From assembly GCF_024713945.1 (NCBI RefSeq), contig NC_134678.1, positions 2,666,001 through 2,730,000 on the forward strand: a stretch of 64,000 bases of DNA. Direction: 5' to 3'. Below, one piece after another: positions 49,560-61,697 of this stretch. The position numbers and the translations under genes were made by a program. How positions within the stretch are numbered: position 1 is the stretch's first letter; each line of letters starts with the position of its first letter. Under the pieces are notes generated by a model, which saw only the letters and a program-made list of their open reading frames with translations, did not search any database and was not told the origin of the DNA. Source of the stretch: Dermatophagoides farinae (Eukaryota > Arthropoda > Arachnida > Sarcoptiformes > Pyroglyphidae).

Positions 49560-52320
49560 ATGTTTTGACACATGAAGAGCCTAGTGATGAAAAAATCTGA
49601 CACAAAAAATGTCATTGGTTTATAATGATAAACCGCTAAATTCATGAATAAAGCAATGTAAATTTCTATTTTTTTTTTTGCATCCATTTTCTCATTCAAG
49701 AATGGTGTTGTTTTTTGTGAAGCAATTTAATTTGTGCAAATTGATGTTATGGGAAGAATTGTGTGACAAAAAAAAATTCCAGAGCCAAACACGACCGATC
49801 GAATAGTAAGACAAAGCTTAATCAACAACAATCATGATGATGATGATGATGATGGTTTTTAGGCCACATCACTAACCAATATGATGGTGAACCATTTTTT
49901 CTTTTTTTCTTGGGGTTCAAAATTTTTTTTTGCCCACGGATTATAAATCCATTCAACCAGAAAATGCATATATGAAAAGTTTCGATCATAATGGATAATT
50001 AGTAAAGTTTTTCATTTTGCACACGAATTGTTATGTCAAGAAAATGATGGTCGTTTTTTTTCTGCTACGTTCATCTTAATTGTTACGTTGCTTATATAGT
50101 TTCTATTTTTTGAGAAAAAAAAATGTAAATTATCAATGACAAAACCATCATTATCATAACTATATTGAACATATGGAATTTTCAAGTTTTAAAAGTTTAT
50201 TTTTCCACGAAAAAAATATCATCAAAACAGAATAAAATTATGTTTAATTTTCAACTAGAGAATTTCTTTAGAATTTATCATTACCAATTTCATTTCATAT
50301 CATTTTTTTTTTTTTTTTGGTTCATTCCATTCAAATATGAGTGTTAAGGTTGATTCCACTTAGAAATTGGAATATGGATAGGGATAAAAAATTTGAAAAT
50401 TAGATTTTTTTTTTTTTATTTTCACCAAAAAAAAGTTGTCATTGAGTCCGCAATTCGGTTCAACACGCAAAGAAAAAAAAACAACAAGAAGAGAAATGAA
50501 ATTATTCGAGCTCAATTTCATCCGGAATTATGCTAGAAATACTTATGAAATACAGGAAAAAAAATCGGAACATGACAACAAAAATGAAAAGGGCACTTGA
50601 ATATTAATCTATGTATAAAAGGATGCAATGCCATTTTGGGAATGTGAAAAAAAGGAAGCAATTTTTCATTTCATTTCTTTTTTTTCGATTCACTTCAAAA
50701 CTAGAATATTCATGTACAAAAAAAAATACGAATAAAATGGCCATCATCATCAATAACATGACTGTTGTTGCCGTTTTTGGTCTGAATTCATAAGTTTTAA
50801 TGATTCATTTTAATCTTTTTTTTCTAGGAAAAAAATTATCATTTTAAAAACTTCAAAAAAAAAAAAATTCACAAAAGGTCAATGAGCAATACAGATAGGA
50901 ACTAAAATCTGGAAAGCTAGTCAAAATATTCTATTCGTTGACGATTTGTTATGTTGTTATGCTGTTGTTGTTGTTGTTGTTAATGCTGAAAGAGGACAAA
51001 TAATGAATAACGACATATTTGAAACAAGAGATGTCATTGACTTGCAAATACAACAATTATTATCAAATGTGGTTGAATAATGGATTATATACGATACAGA
51101 AAAAGCAATGTAAAATTCTACTATATTCCAATATACTTGAACAGCAACAACAACAACAACAATGCCAATTGTATCAAAATCCATTGGTTAAACTTTTTAT
51201 TTCCACGTTTTTGTTTCATCATTTCACAAGGTAAAAACAGAAAGAAAAGTTGAAAAGAAAAAAATTCCAAGTTTCAAGAGTTTTCAAGAATTTATAGGAA
51301 TGAAACCAGAAAAAAATCGATAAAATCGAAAAATCAAGAGTCAATTTTCGAAACATAGACACACACACACACACACACGCACAAATTCTGTTGATGTTTC
51401 AAATGGAACAATCGGTTTTAAAATTCACCGCTTGTAAATTTTTTTTGTGTGATATGTGCTACATCAATATATATTCTTTAATACATACAATACTTTGATC
51501 CTGAATCGCTAATATTATTTTTCTTTTCTCGGTATATATGGTTTCCTATATTTTTTTCCACATCATCATTGTATATAAATCATCTATGAATGAAAATCGA
51601 TAAAAAAAATCCTCACTATATTTCACAACGAAAGCTTTCGTTAAAGTTATCGTTTTTTTTCTACTGGAAACAAAATTATCGTTGTGCGAAATAGTAATAG
51701 TAATAACAGCAACCGAAAAAAAAATTCACAATAAAATATCGGTTGTCGACAATCACATTGAATGATCGAGAAAAAAAAACGGGTTTCGTTTGTCTGTTTT
51801 ACCAGAAAAAAAAGGAAAATCGTACACGGATAAAATCAAAAAAGGGAATTTTTCCACTTTTATTTTACACACGTTTAAATATAGCAATTTTTTCTTATTA
51901 TTTTTATTATTATTATCAACACATGAATCATTTTATTTGCCATTCACATCAAGTATCAAAAATCACACATGCAAACACACACACACACAGAAAGGAAGAA
52001 TTTTTAATTTTTTTTCAAGTTGATTCAAATGGAACCTGTGTTTATATATAGCATTTTCGTCATCAATTTCTGTTTTCTTTTTTTTTCTATCATTCATCAA
52101 CATCATATATACCGTTATATCAAACTATTCATCCACTCGTCAAAGACACACAAACACATACAAAAAAAATTTATCGTCATTCTTTAAGATTTTGATGCAT
52201 TTGTGTCAAAAATAATACAAAAGAATAGAATAAATTTTGATATGTGAAGTAGAAAGAAAAAACTTTTGGATATTCTTGAATGATGATGATGATGATGACC
52301 ATTGAATAGAATTGTTGGTT
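49560..52320. other. Gene-poor repeat-rich stretch
   Basis: Contains GATGAT units near 49832-49853, GTT units near 50961-50981, a CA tract near 51359-51378 and frequent A/T runs. No supported gene. Confidence 0.5.
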
Positions 52321-52375
52321 CATCAAAATCAATACCAAATAAATTCAAGTTGATAATTTTGTATTGATTTTGATG
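52321..52375. other. Near-perfect 20-bp-stem hairpin
   Basis: CATCAAAATCAATAC (52321-52335) is the exact reverse complement of GTATTGATTTTGATG (52361-52375). After one mismatch the stem continues for 4 bp (52337-52340 with 52356-52359), leaving a 15-nt loop. Total length is 55 nt. It could be a structured transcript or the core of an inverted-repeat element. No flanking target duplication recognised. Confidence 0.6.
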
Positions 52376-53348
52376 TAATGATAGATTCTTGACAGTGGAA
52401 TTCTGGTATTGAATTGAGATAAACTACTGTTTATGTGTGAATGTTTGATACACATACAGAAAAAAGTCTATTTTTATATCTGAATGTGTGTGTCTGTATG
52501 TTTATTCTGATTAATAATTCATATGAAAATTATAAAGAATTTTATCATTGGTTAGGTTATTTACCATTCATTATTAGTGCGAGAATGGCATTTCAAAAGA
52601 AAAATTGAATTCAAAATATGAAACATTAAATGAGTTTCATACAAAGAGATACACATACACACGCACACACACACACACACACACATCAACGATATATCGT
52701 CAATCGAAATTCAAAATAAATTACGAGAAAAAAAAAGAAAAAATTTCAAATTCTCACCCACACGTAGTAATCGATATCACAACAATTCTAGTGAAAAAAA
52801 AACTTAAATAAATGATCATTATGAAGTGAATTATATATATATATGGTGATCGATCTTGTAAAAAAAAAATTTATTTTTTATTTCTTCACACATTGAAATC
52901 GAACATCATCAATTCTTAATAAACAACAACAAATACTAACACACACGTTACATTACGGTTATCGAACCGAATATCAGAGATGAAACAAAAAATAGATTAT
53001 TATCACTGGCAATAGATACTATATTTTTTTCATCCCAAAAACTTGGCTCTGAAAAAAAATAAACGAAACATTTATAACTCCACTAGCAAAAAAAAACCAT
53101 GAAGTCGTTGATGTGAATGTGTGTGGGTGTGTTTTCATTCTTCACAAGATTCATTTTTCATTTCGGAAATTTTCGTTTTGTTGATATTATTTTCTCTCTC
53201 TCTCACACTTTCTCGATTGTTAATAATCATCAACAACCAAATCATATAGAAATGAAACAAATATTTGATATTTCTAACCATTATCGATTGATACATAATG
53301 ATAATTTTTAATCACTGTCAAACTATTGAATGTATTTTATTTATTAGA

Positions 53349-53457
53349 ATTATTACCACTAGAGATGATGATAAACAATCGAATAAATTCTATGGATTCT
53401 ATGAATCTTTTTGATACATTTTCTAGTCTAACTTTGCCTTTATATGGAATTGCATGT
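53349..53457 (+). other. Candidate short exon
   Basis: A TTTATTTATTAG acceptor-like sequence precedes an open interval reading LLPLEMMINNRINSMDSM and NLFDTFSSLTLPLYGIA up to a GTACAC donor-like site. It is homopolymer-poor against its surroundings. No family recognised and no partner exon confirmed: the next TTATTAG at 53548 would put a stop at the join. Confidence 0.2.
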
Positions 53458-55069
53458 ACACAAACACACACACACAAAACGAACGAACGAAAAAAAAATC
53501 AAATTAAATTGTGGAGAAAATAAACTTTTTTTCTTTCACCATTATTAGAACGTCAACCATCATCGTCATCAGTGGTTCATTGTCAACATTGAATTCACTT
53601 ATCAAATCAAAATAATAAAAATAAAAAATAAGATAACCAATGGAACTAACCAAATATTAGAAAAAAAGAGAGTGAGTGAGAAAAAAATCCAAATCAAAAG
53701 TACCAAGACCACAATCAAAGTGCGATGATGAAAGTAAAAGAAAAAAATGAAAAAATCAATTGCCAAGTGAATCAGAATCCAGAAAACCAAGAAAGTGTAT
53801 TGATTTTGTGTTTACACAATCAACATTACTAGTACAACTTGATGATAAACTTTTGAAATTTGAAACATTTTTTTTCCAATATATTTTCTCCATCATCAAA
53901 CTAATATAAAAAAAATAGAAATTTTTCCCAATTTTTTTTCTGTAATACTTATTGACAACGAATCACAAATTATAAAATATTTATTATTGATATGTGATAA
54001 GAAAATAAATAAAAATTCCCACACGATGACAAACAATGTCTACAACCGACGAATGTAAAACAAACGCTTACACACAGTAGCAAAGAATGTAGCATTGAAG
54101 CAACAAAAAAAAACCAGAAAATAAATATAAATACATTTCCGTTATTAAGGAGCTTTTATTTTGGCCCAGAAAAAAAATCTATACATATATGAAAAAAAGA
54201 AATATTTTTCATTGGAATTCTTGCTTTCATTATTCTTCATCATATATTTTCCATTACAAGGAATTATCCAGAAAAAAAAGAAGAAAAAATTGAATAAATC
54301 TTCTCAATATATATATATTGATATTATAATGGAAAAGAATTGGTTCCATGAATGATCATCATTAGATGATGATGACCACAATGTCTGTTGACGTGTCGTG
54401 ATCATTTATGTATGGGGCAAACCAAAGAAATTTATTGATATGGATAGAATATATATATATATCAAATACTATATTCTCATTTTTAAACAATAAAATAAAA
54501 ACAACGATGACAACAATTTTATCGATTTTCAACAAATAAGAATTGAGAACACGAAAAAAAACGGGAGAAAAAAAATAGAAATGCTGATGAGACCAAAAAA
54601 AAGAAGTTTTATAAACATTGAAATAATCAGCAAAAACGATTCGAATAAAAATTCCTTTGAATAAAAAGCAGTAGCGAAAAAAGAAATGCTGAATGTTCTG
54701 AATCGAATGCAATTATAACAGTTTTCTTTTCTATTTGCAAAAATAATTTTTCCCATTATTCATTCAAAATGAAGAAAAAAAAATTGAATGATCAAGAGAT
54801 CAGAACAAACGATATGAGAAATTTTTTTATTTTATCGAAATCATCATCATCATAATGAATTAATGAAATTAAAATGATTTTCCATTGGATTGATAATGAT
54901 GAGTATATGTATATGATTTAATCAATGTGCCAGCTGATGTCAGGGTTAAGAATTTCACATGATAGGATTATTTCAGTTCTCAAACAGGAAAAAAAACACA
55001 TTCAAGCAAGCAAATACCTTTTGTCATTGGATTTTCAAAAGTTTACATTAATTTTTTTTCCTGATCCAG

Positions 55070-55173
55070 ATAAAAATCTTTATTCACAGGGTATTTACTC
55101 ATCTGGCAACAACAACGACTGGCACACACTATTCCATCATCATAGAGCTATTCGATTCGTTGATTTTTCTTGA
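55070..55173 (+). other. Candidate terminal exon
   Basis: A strong pyrimidine tract and CAG (TTTTTTTTCCTGATCCAG) precede an open interval of about 34 codons ending in TGA, reading DKNLYSQGIYSSGNNND and WHTLFHHHRAIRFVDFS. The composition is unlike the flanks. No upstream exon was found. Confidence 0.25.
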
Positions 55174-55426
55174 TAATTGAAACAGTTAGTCTATTTTCCG
55201 ATCACTCTTCAAAATGAATATTTCATTTTCATCACATCATCATTCATGCAGCACATACAGATTCTATTCGTTTTGGCCTTTTGACAGATTTTTTTTTCAC
55301 TGCATTTTCCATTGCTTTTTGTTACTTTTTTTTCGCTTTTTTTTGTCATTATTATTATTATTATTTTATTATTCATTGCATGTGCGTAAATATCGATATT
55401 GGAAAAAATGATGATGATCATCATCA

Positions 55427-55690
55427 TTAGTTACAAAAAAAAATATAATAAAACTGGAAGGCCAAAAGCAAAGCGTTTAGAAGCAAGAGAAAGAAACGTT
55501 CTCGTTTGACAAAATGCCAATAATTCAAATGATTGGCCATCAACATCTCTTGTCGATCTATTTTAGAAAACTCAAGCATGCTGCTCATAAAGATGCCAAA
55601 CATTTGAAACATTTGATGATAATTTTGCAGTAATAATAATAATAACAACAACGATGATGACGATAATGATGATGATGATGTAACAAACAA
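55427..55690 (-). other. Candidate minus-strand coding-like interval
   Basis: Open for ~87 codons. The part at 55455-55640 is homopolymer-poor and reads LQNYHQMFQMFGIF, MSSMLEFSKIDRQEML and a Leu-rich tail (FFLLLLNALLLAF). The Ser/Leu-rich N-terminal part comes from an ATC/ATT microsatellite. No family recognised. Confidence 0.2.
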
Positions 55691-58600
55691 AATTCAGCGA
55701 AAGTAGTAGAAAAAAAAATTGACGAGCTGACAGCTCAACATTGGAAACATTTTTTTCACATTTTCAATTGTCATTTTTTTTCATTGACCATAATTTTAAC
55801 AACATATAAAACGGTACTCTGGTCAAAAGAATGATTAAAAAAGTTTTTAAAAAGAATTAAACACTGAAAAAATGAATGACAATTTTTCATATATTGAAAG
55901 CTGCGTAATAATGCAATTGAAAAATCACATGTTTCGATGAAAATATTGTGAGGTGATTCACTTTTTCTTTTTATATATTTCAGCCATAATTATGGCCATT
56001 TTTTTTCTCAATTCATTTCTCATCATTATCATTGACAATGGAATTGAACAAATGTTTGCTACATATTTTAATCCACAATAATAAATGGATCATATGGTTA
56101 ATGGAATCAATTTATATTAAAAGAAAGTAGAAACATTTCTTATGGTCAAAATTAAATCTTGTATCCGGATACAAAAAACAACAACAACAACAACAACAAC
56201 AAAAACAAAAACAACAATAACCTTAATGTTTGTTTTTATCTAGAATTTCTTATTATTTATATCATAAACACACTAATAGATCCTGTACAAATATTTTTAT
56301 TTCTTGTACTACAATATTGAAGGTGGGTGGGAATTCAACATAAGAAAAGAAAAACAAGAAATTCAAACTAAAAATAGATGGGATTATTATCATTATTATT
56401 TGTTTTCAAGCAGATTAAACATTCACACACACATAACAAATATGTGATATGTGTGTGTGTGTTTCAGTCCATTTTGATCGATAAATTTTAAGGGCATTTG
56501 ATGTGCGTGTGGTTAAATCATCACATGTATATATGATGATGTATCGCATATATTGGTAATATGATGCTTATACCTCTAAAAATAGTAAACCAAGATTCTG
56601 AATTCTGAATCTATGTCGGTGTACAAGAAATAAAATAAAATAAAAAAGGAAAAGAATGATTCAATTTTATTGAACATAGAGTGTTTATTTATGAGAAAAA
56701 ATAATTTTTCTTTTTTAAAATATTCAAATAAATAAAAAAAATAATGAATTTAAAATGAAAAATGATCAAAAAAAAAATTGAATTGAATTGAATCGATGAA
56801 CAGGTCTTTTGTGATAATGTGATTTTTTTCCCCAATGAAAAAAAAAACCTTAACCATCCGACAATATATTCGGCATTGAATATAAATTTTATGCGAAAAA
56901 TATTGTGTTGAAAGCTTTAAAAATCTTGATATCGGTGGAAAAAAAGTGGAACGCATAAAAAAATACCGATCGTTCCATTTTCATCATCATCATCAATAGA
57001 TATTAGAAGTGAAGAAAGAAAAAAAAATGTTCCAAAAACCATTAAGAATAGGAAGAAAACAGTGGGATAGTAAGAGAACAGCGTAAAATGGCCATTAATT
57101 TCTAATAATAATAAATATTAATATGAGAAAAAAAACGAAAATTTATTAATACCAATAGTGGCAATATATGATGAAATGATCGTTTCACGATATCCGGAAT
57201 CGAATCGAACAACAACAAACAAAAATCAATCTGATAATAGTGCTCATGAAAAAAAAACAAAAAATTCCGCTGTGATTGGCTATTTTTTTGTTTTGTTTTC
57301 AACTTGTTTTCACATTTCTCTGTAAAAGTTAAGTGGACTATTTCTTTTTCTACTGCTAAAATATTGGCATCACGCACCAGAAGAAAAATTTTTTTCATTG
57401 ATCAATGATGCTCAAAAAATTTTTTTTTTTTTTTTTTGTTTGAAAAATAAAAAAACGTCATCAATGATCAGTTTTTTTTTAAAAAATGAGCCAGAAAAAA
57501 AACAATCACAATAATTGATTCGATCTGGGTTCATATAGATTCCGTCACATATATAAACATCATTTTTGATTCGTTTTATGGAAAAGAAAAATCAGCTAAT
57601 AAGAATAGCAATCAATTTAAAGTATTAAATTCCAGAAAAAAAAGATAAAATTCTGCGATCGGCTTACACAATTTAATACAACCAATTTTGTATAACAAAG
57701 AATCCTGTAACGGTGAATGGAAAAATAAAAATAACCATATACACCAAACTATCTAATTATTTGTTTGTTTTTTTATTTTGACAAAATCCCAAATGCAAAT
57801 GTTTTTTTTTTGATGTAGAAATTAGAAAAAAAAATTTTGACTTTAAAACAAACGAAAAATATATTCAGATCGAGGAAATCAGATGCAAAGACAAAGACCG
57901 GAATTTGTCTTTCAACAAATGTTTGAAAGAATAAAATGCAAATTTTTTTCAATATAGAGAATTCCGTTCATTTGTTTTTGTTTTTCATGGCAAACACATA
58001 AATATCACGAAACATAACAACAAATTCATTAGCAAATGACTATGACCATTAAATGTATTGTTGTGTTTTATGTTTTTTTGCTGTTGTTTTTCCCATATAT
58101 ATGTGTTTTATAAGAAAAAATGAATAAAATGAAAATAGTGATGAAAAAAATAATTTTATAAACATCAAGGAAATGACAACAACAACAACAACAGCAAACA
58201 CTAAGTGAAAGATGTATATACAAGATATCACAAATCATCCTGTGATGTGTATACATACACGAAATTCAAATTTACAAACACACAGACATGAATATTATGA
58301 ATATATAAGATATATTTTACGGTCACGAAAGAGATAAGTCACAAAATTTTTCTATCACCATCTATATCGCTGTTGTTCCGTATATATTTATTTAAATATT
58401 ATCAGATTTGTTTTTTTCTTCACATTTTTTTTCACATAACGCATGTTGTTGTGTCCTTTTGATCCGCATTTTTTTATTCACAATTGCCACCACATGCTAT
58501 CACCATTGCATGATGATCATAATCATCATGATTATCGATATTGCGAAACACTTTCCATGATAAACATGCGAGATTTCATTATGTTTTTATTGAAATTTTT

Positions 58601-59994
58601 TTTTGTTTTGTGAAATGTCAATGACCAATTTTCAATGTCTATACAATAACAACATGATTGATTCAACTAATTAATGATTTACAATCATCATCATCATCAT
58701 CATTAGAATGTTTTCAATTCTTGATGTTTATGAACCGTCAATCATCATCAAGATTTAATTTTCATCAACAAAAACACTAATTTATGGTATTTCATATTTT
58801 AAAAAACTGAGAGCTAATGAGAATATTTAAATTATGATTTTTGATGATCAAAAACAACAACGTCAACAACATTGAGCAACAGCATATCCTGTTTAGCTGT
58901 TTGATTATCATGATGATGACAAAACGGAACCATATATATACATTATATTCATTATTATGAATTAACTGACAGAATGAAATGAAATACAGACACTACTCGA
59001 TCATTATTAGTGTTGTATCGTCAATATCAATGATACAACTGTAAAAGGGATATATAGAAAAAATAAATTTTCACCTTGTATGCAGAAAGAAAAAATTCAT
59101 GGTGGCCATAAACAAAATAAAACAAAACAAAACAGAAAGCCAAATACAAAATTGAAATTGAAATAAAAATCATCATCATATATATAAATATGGTGACAGA
59201 TGCCAAACATTTATCATTTTCTATAATGATACTCTATGATTTTTTTCCATTTTTTTTCTTTGAATCTATCCATATCACGATATATGGTGGCAGAACAACA
59301 ACAACAACAACAAAAAAAAACTTGTCATTTTCATGGAGGCCAAACAAGCGTATATATACAAAACAAACGCAGCATGTTTCATTCCTGAATGATTCAAGTA
59401 CAATTCATTCATTCATTCATTTCAATTCAATTCATTTATTTTACATATAATAACAATTTACAATTGTCGATTTCATGAGGAAGATGTTCATCATCATCAT
59501 CATCATTATTATAAGCCACTATTATAAGATATAGTCCCCCTTTTTTGGTAATAAATTTATCTGGATAGTTTAGCTAATAGAAAAAAAAACGATGACGGAG
59601 ATTGTTCATTTCAATCAAAGTCATTGCTAATGCAGAAAAAAAAACCAGACAATACAATAATTGACCCACAATAATACCATCATCATCATCATCATCAATT
59701 GCTCGAATTTGAGTTTGCTTGATGGAAAAATAAGATGACAGATTATTACAAGAAACAAAGATTTATAACCACATATCTGACTAATAATGATTTTTTTGAC
59801 ATTATTTCCACTGAAATATTTTCAATTCATTCAATATTGATAAAATATCTTTCAGCCATATATATTCACTTCATGAATCTTGAAACATGAAGATATAAAA
59901 CTCTTTTTTTTTCTCGTTGTCGTTGACCTTAAATTTTTTTTCCCATTTTGCATTGCACTAATTTGTTTCTTGAACGATGGTACGAACCTGTTCG

Positions 59995-60020
59995 GTGTGT
60001 GTGTGTGTGTGTGTGTGTGT
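59995..60020. repeat. (GT)n microsatellite
   Basis: About 13 GT units. Confidence 0.95.
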
Positions 60021-60078
60021 TTGTGCGGTGACGAACGACACCAAATTATCTAGATGATAATAATAATAATCCTGTTGA

Positions 60079-60306
60079 TTATAAAGTGATATAAAAAAGA
60101 ATATAAACCAAAATCAATTTTTTCTTCTTGATCAATTCCACTGAACAGATTAATCGTTGTCGTGTGTTCTTCTTTGTTAGTTTATTTTTTTCCCTCTCGA
60201 AATAATTCTGATCATTCAATTCACAAATGTAACAGGTTGAATGATAAATTCTTTGTTGTTGTTGTTGTTGTTCATAAGTAACAAACAAGTTTTCCGCTTT
60301 GTACAT
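60079..60306 (-). other. Candidate Gln-run small open frame
   Basis: A true-ATG frame of 75 codons: MYKAENLFVTYE, six Gln, a C-x-x-C (CYIC), a Lys/Arg-rich middle and a hydrophobic C-terminus (LILVYILFYITL). A small tail-anchored protein would look like this, but no family is recognised. An overlapping minus-strand frame (60216-60419) is also open, which weakens the case. Confidence 0.2.
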
Positions 60307-60480
60307 ACATTATTTCGATTTGAAAATTCAGGAAAAGAGCAAAAATTATTTGTACAAGTAAAATGTTCACTATCAAGAAAAAAATAAACTGGTCGTTCGC
60401 ATATAGTGATGATCATCATCCTTGAATGTGTGTGTGTGTGTGTGTTTGTGTATACCGTTCATCTGTACATTCAACTTGTA

Positions 60481-60630
60481 AGTGTGATAGTGCAAACGGT
60501 CAACATACCTGTTATTGTGTATACAACAAAACGAACAAAATGTTCAACTGTGAAACTATCATTACCGAGGAATCTACCAACCAATGGTATGGTCATATAC
60601 CATTATCATTCGACAATTCATTAGAATGAC
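60481..60630 (+). other. Candidate Cys-rich terminal exon
   Basis: Open interval without homopolymers reading CKCDSANGQHTCYCVYNK and then FNCETIITEESTNQWYG, ending in TGA. Five cysteines in about 25 residues suggest an extracellular disulphide module, but the spacing does not fit a family I can name. The upstream boundary runs into a GT microsatellite. Confidence 0.25.
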
Positions 60631-61615
60631 AATTAGAAACTCATCATCATCATTCATTGAAAAAAATTGACCATTATTCGATTGGAACGATTGCGTGAAC
60701 ATATCCGAAAAAACACCATCACCATTATATTATTATAATCAAGCAAAAGAACCATTCATTTAAATATTTTTAGCAAAGAAACAAATCACAACAAAGGTCA
60801 TCACATTAACATCAACAACAAAAATGACCGGTACTAGAAGATCTTTTGCTTTGGCGTAAAGCAACTTTCGCTTGTATTTCGGTAATGTTTATTTCTAAAT
60901 CAAAAAAAAAAAAAATCTCTAAACACGAACATACAACATATTGAGATTTAAACGAATAACGATTGAAAGGTCAACGGTCTTATTTTCGGTTAAATAACAA
61001 AACGATTAATAAACTATGTAGCCTATGGCGAATAGAATAAATTAAGAAGATAAATGTACGGAATGTACGGTTAATAACCGATGAATATCTTACCTTAGCT
61101 ACCAAGAAAAATGGCAAAACAGGACTGGATTCAATAAAACCATCATCAACATCATCATTATTTTATTCAGGTTAAAATAGATATACTATCTTTACATTAA
61201 ATGAATAAAAAAAAGAAGGGTCAACATCGAGTATAATTCATCAACATCAACCCGAAAATCATTTAAAAACAGGAATTAGTCCGAAGATATGAAGATCAAA
61301 ACCATCAACAACAACAAAACAACAAACAAGTTATATGACGACAACAATGATCATGATGACGAATGAAAATATCTTGACAATCATTAACATTCAATTCAGA
61401 TTTGTTGAATTCAATCCGAATGTTGTTGTTGTTGTTGTTGTTGTTGTCTGAGCACGAAATTAACGTTAGTTTTTTTTGTGAATAAATCAAATTCATAATT
61501 ATTTATTTATCATCAACATTTAAATCAATCACTGGTTTTATAAACATAACATGACCAATGGCCATCAATTAATATAGGAAAGAAAAAAAAAGATTACCAA
61601 GTTTCTTTTTAATGA

Positions 61616-61697
61616 TGAAGATTATGATGTTGGTAATAATTCAATGAAATACAATTATGGTGAAGATTTATTTTCTAATTTTTACAATGAAAATATT
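61616..61697 (+). other. Candidate short Asp/Asn/Tyr-rich exon
   Basis: Open interval reading FNDEDYDVGNNSMKY and NYGEDLFSNFYNENI, then TAA. The bias resembles the Asn/Asp-rich gene at 3.8-13 kb. The only nearby AG with a pyrimidine tract is inside it (GTTTCTTTTTAATGATGAAG). Low confidence. Confidence 0.2.

Noticed and set aside
53117-53311. Plus-strand frame before the 53.35-kb candidate exon
   Set aside because: Ends in TAA with no usable donor, and its first half is T-rich intron-like DNA.
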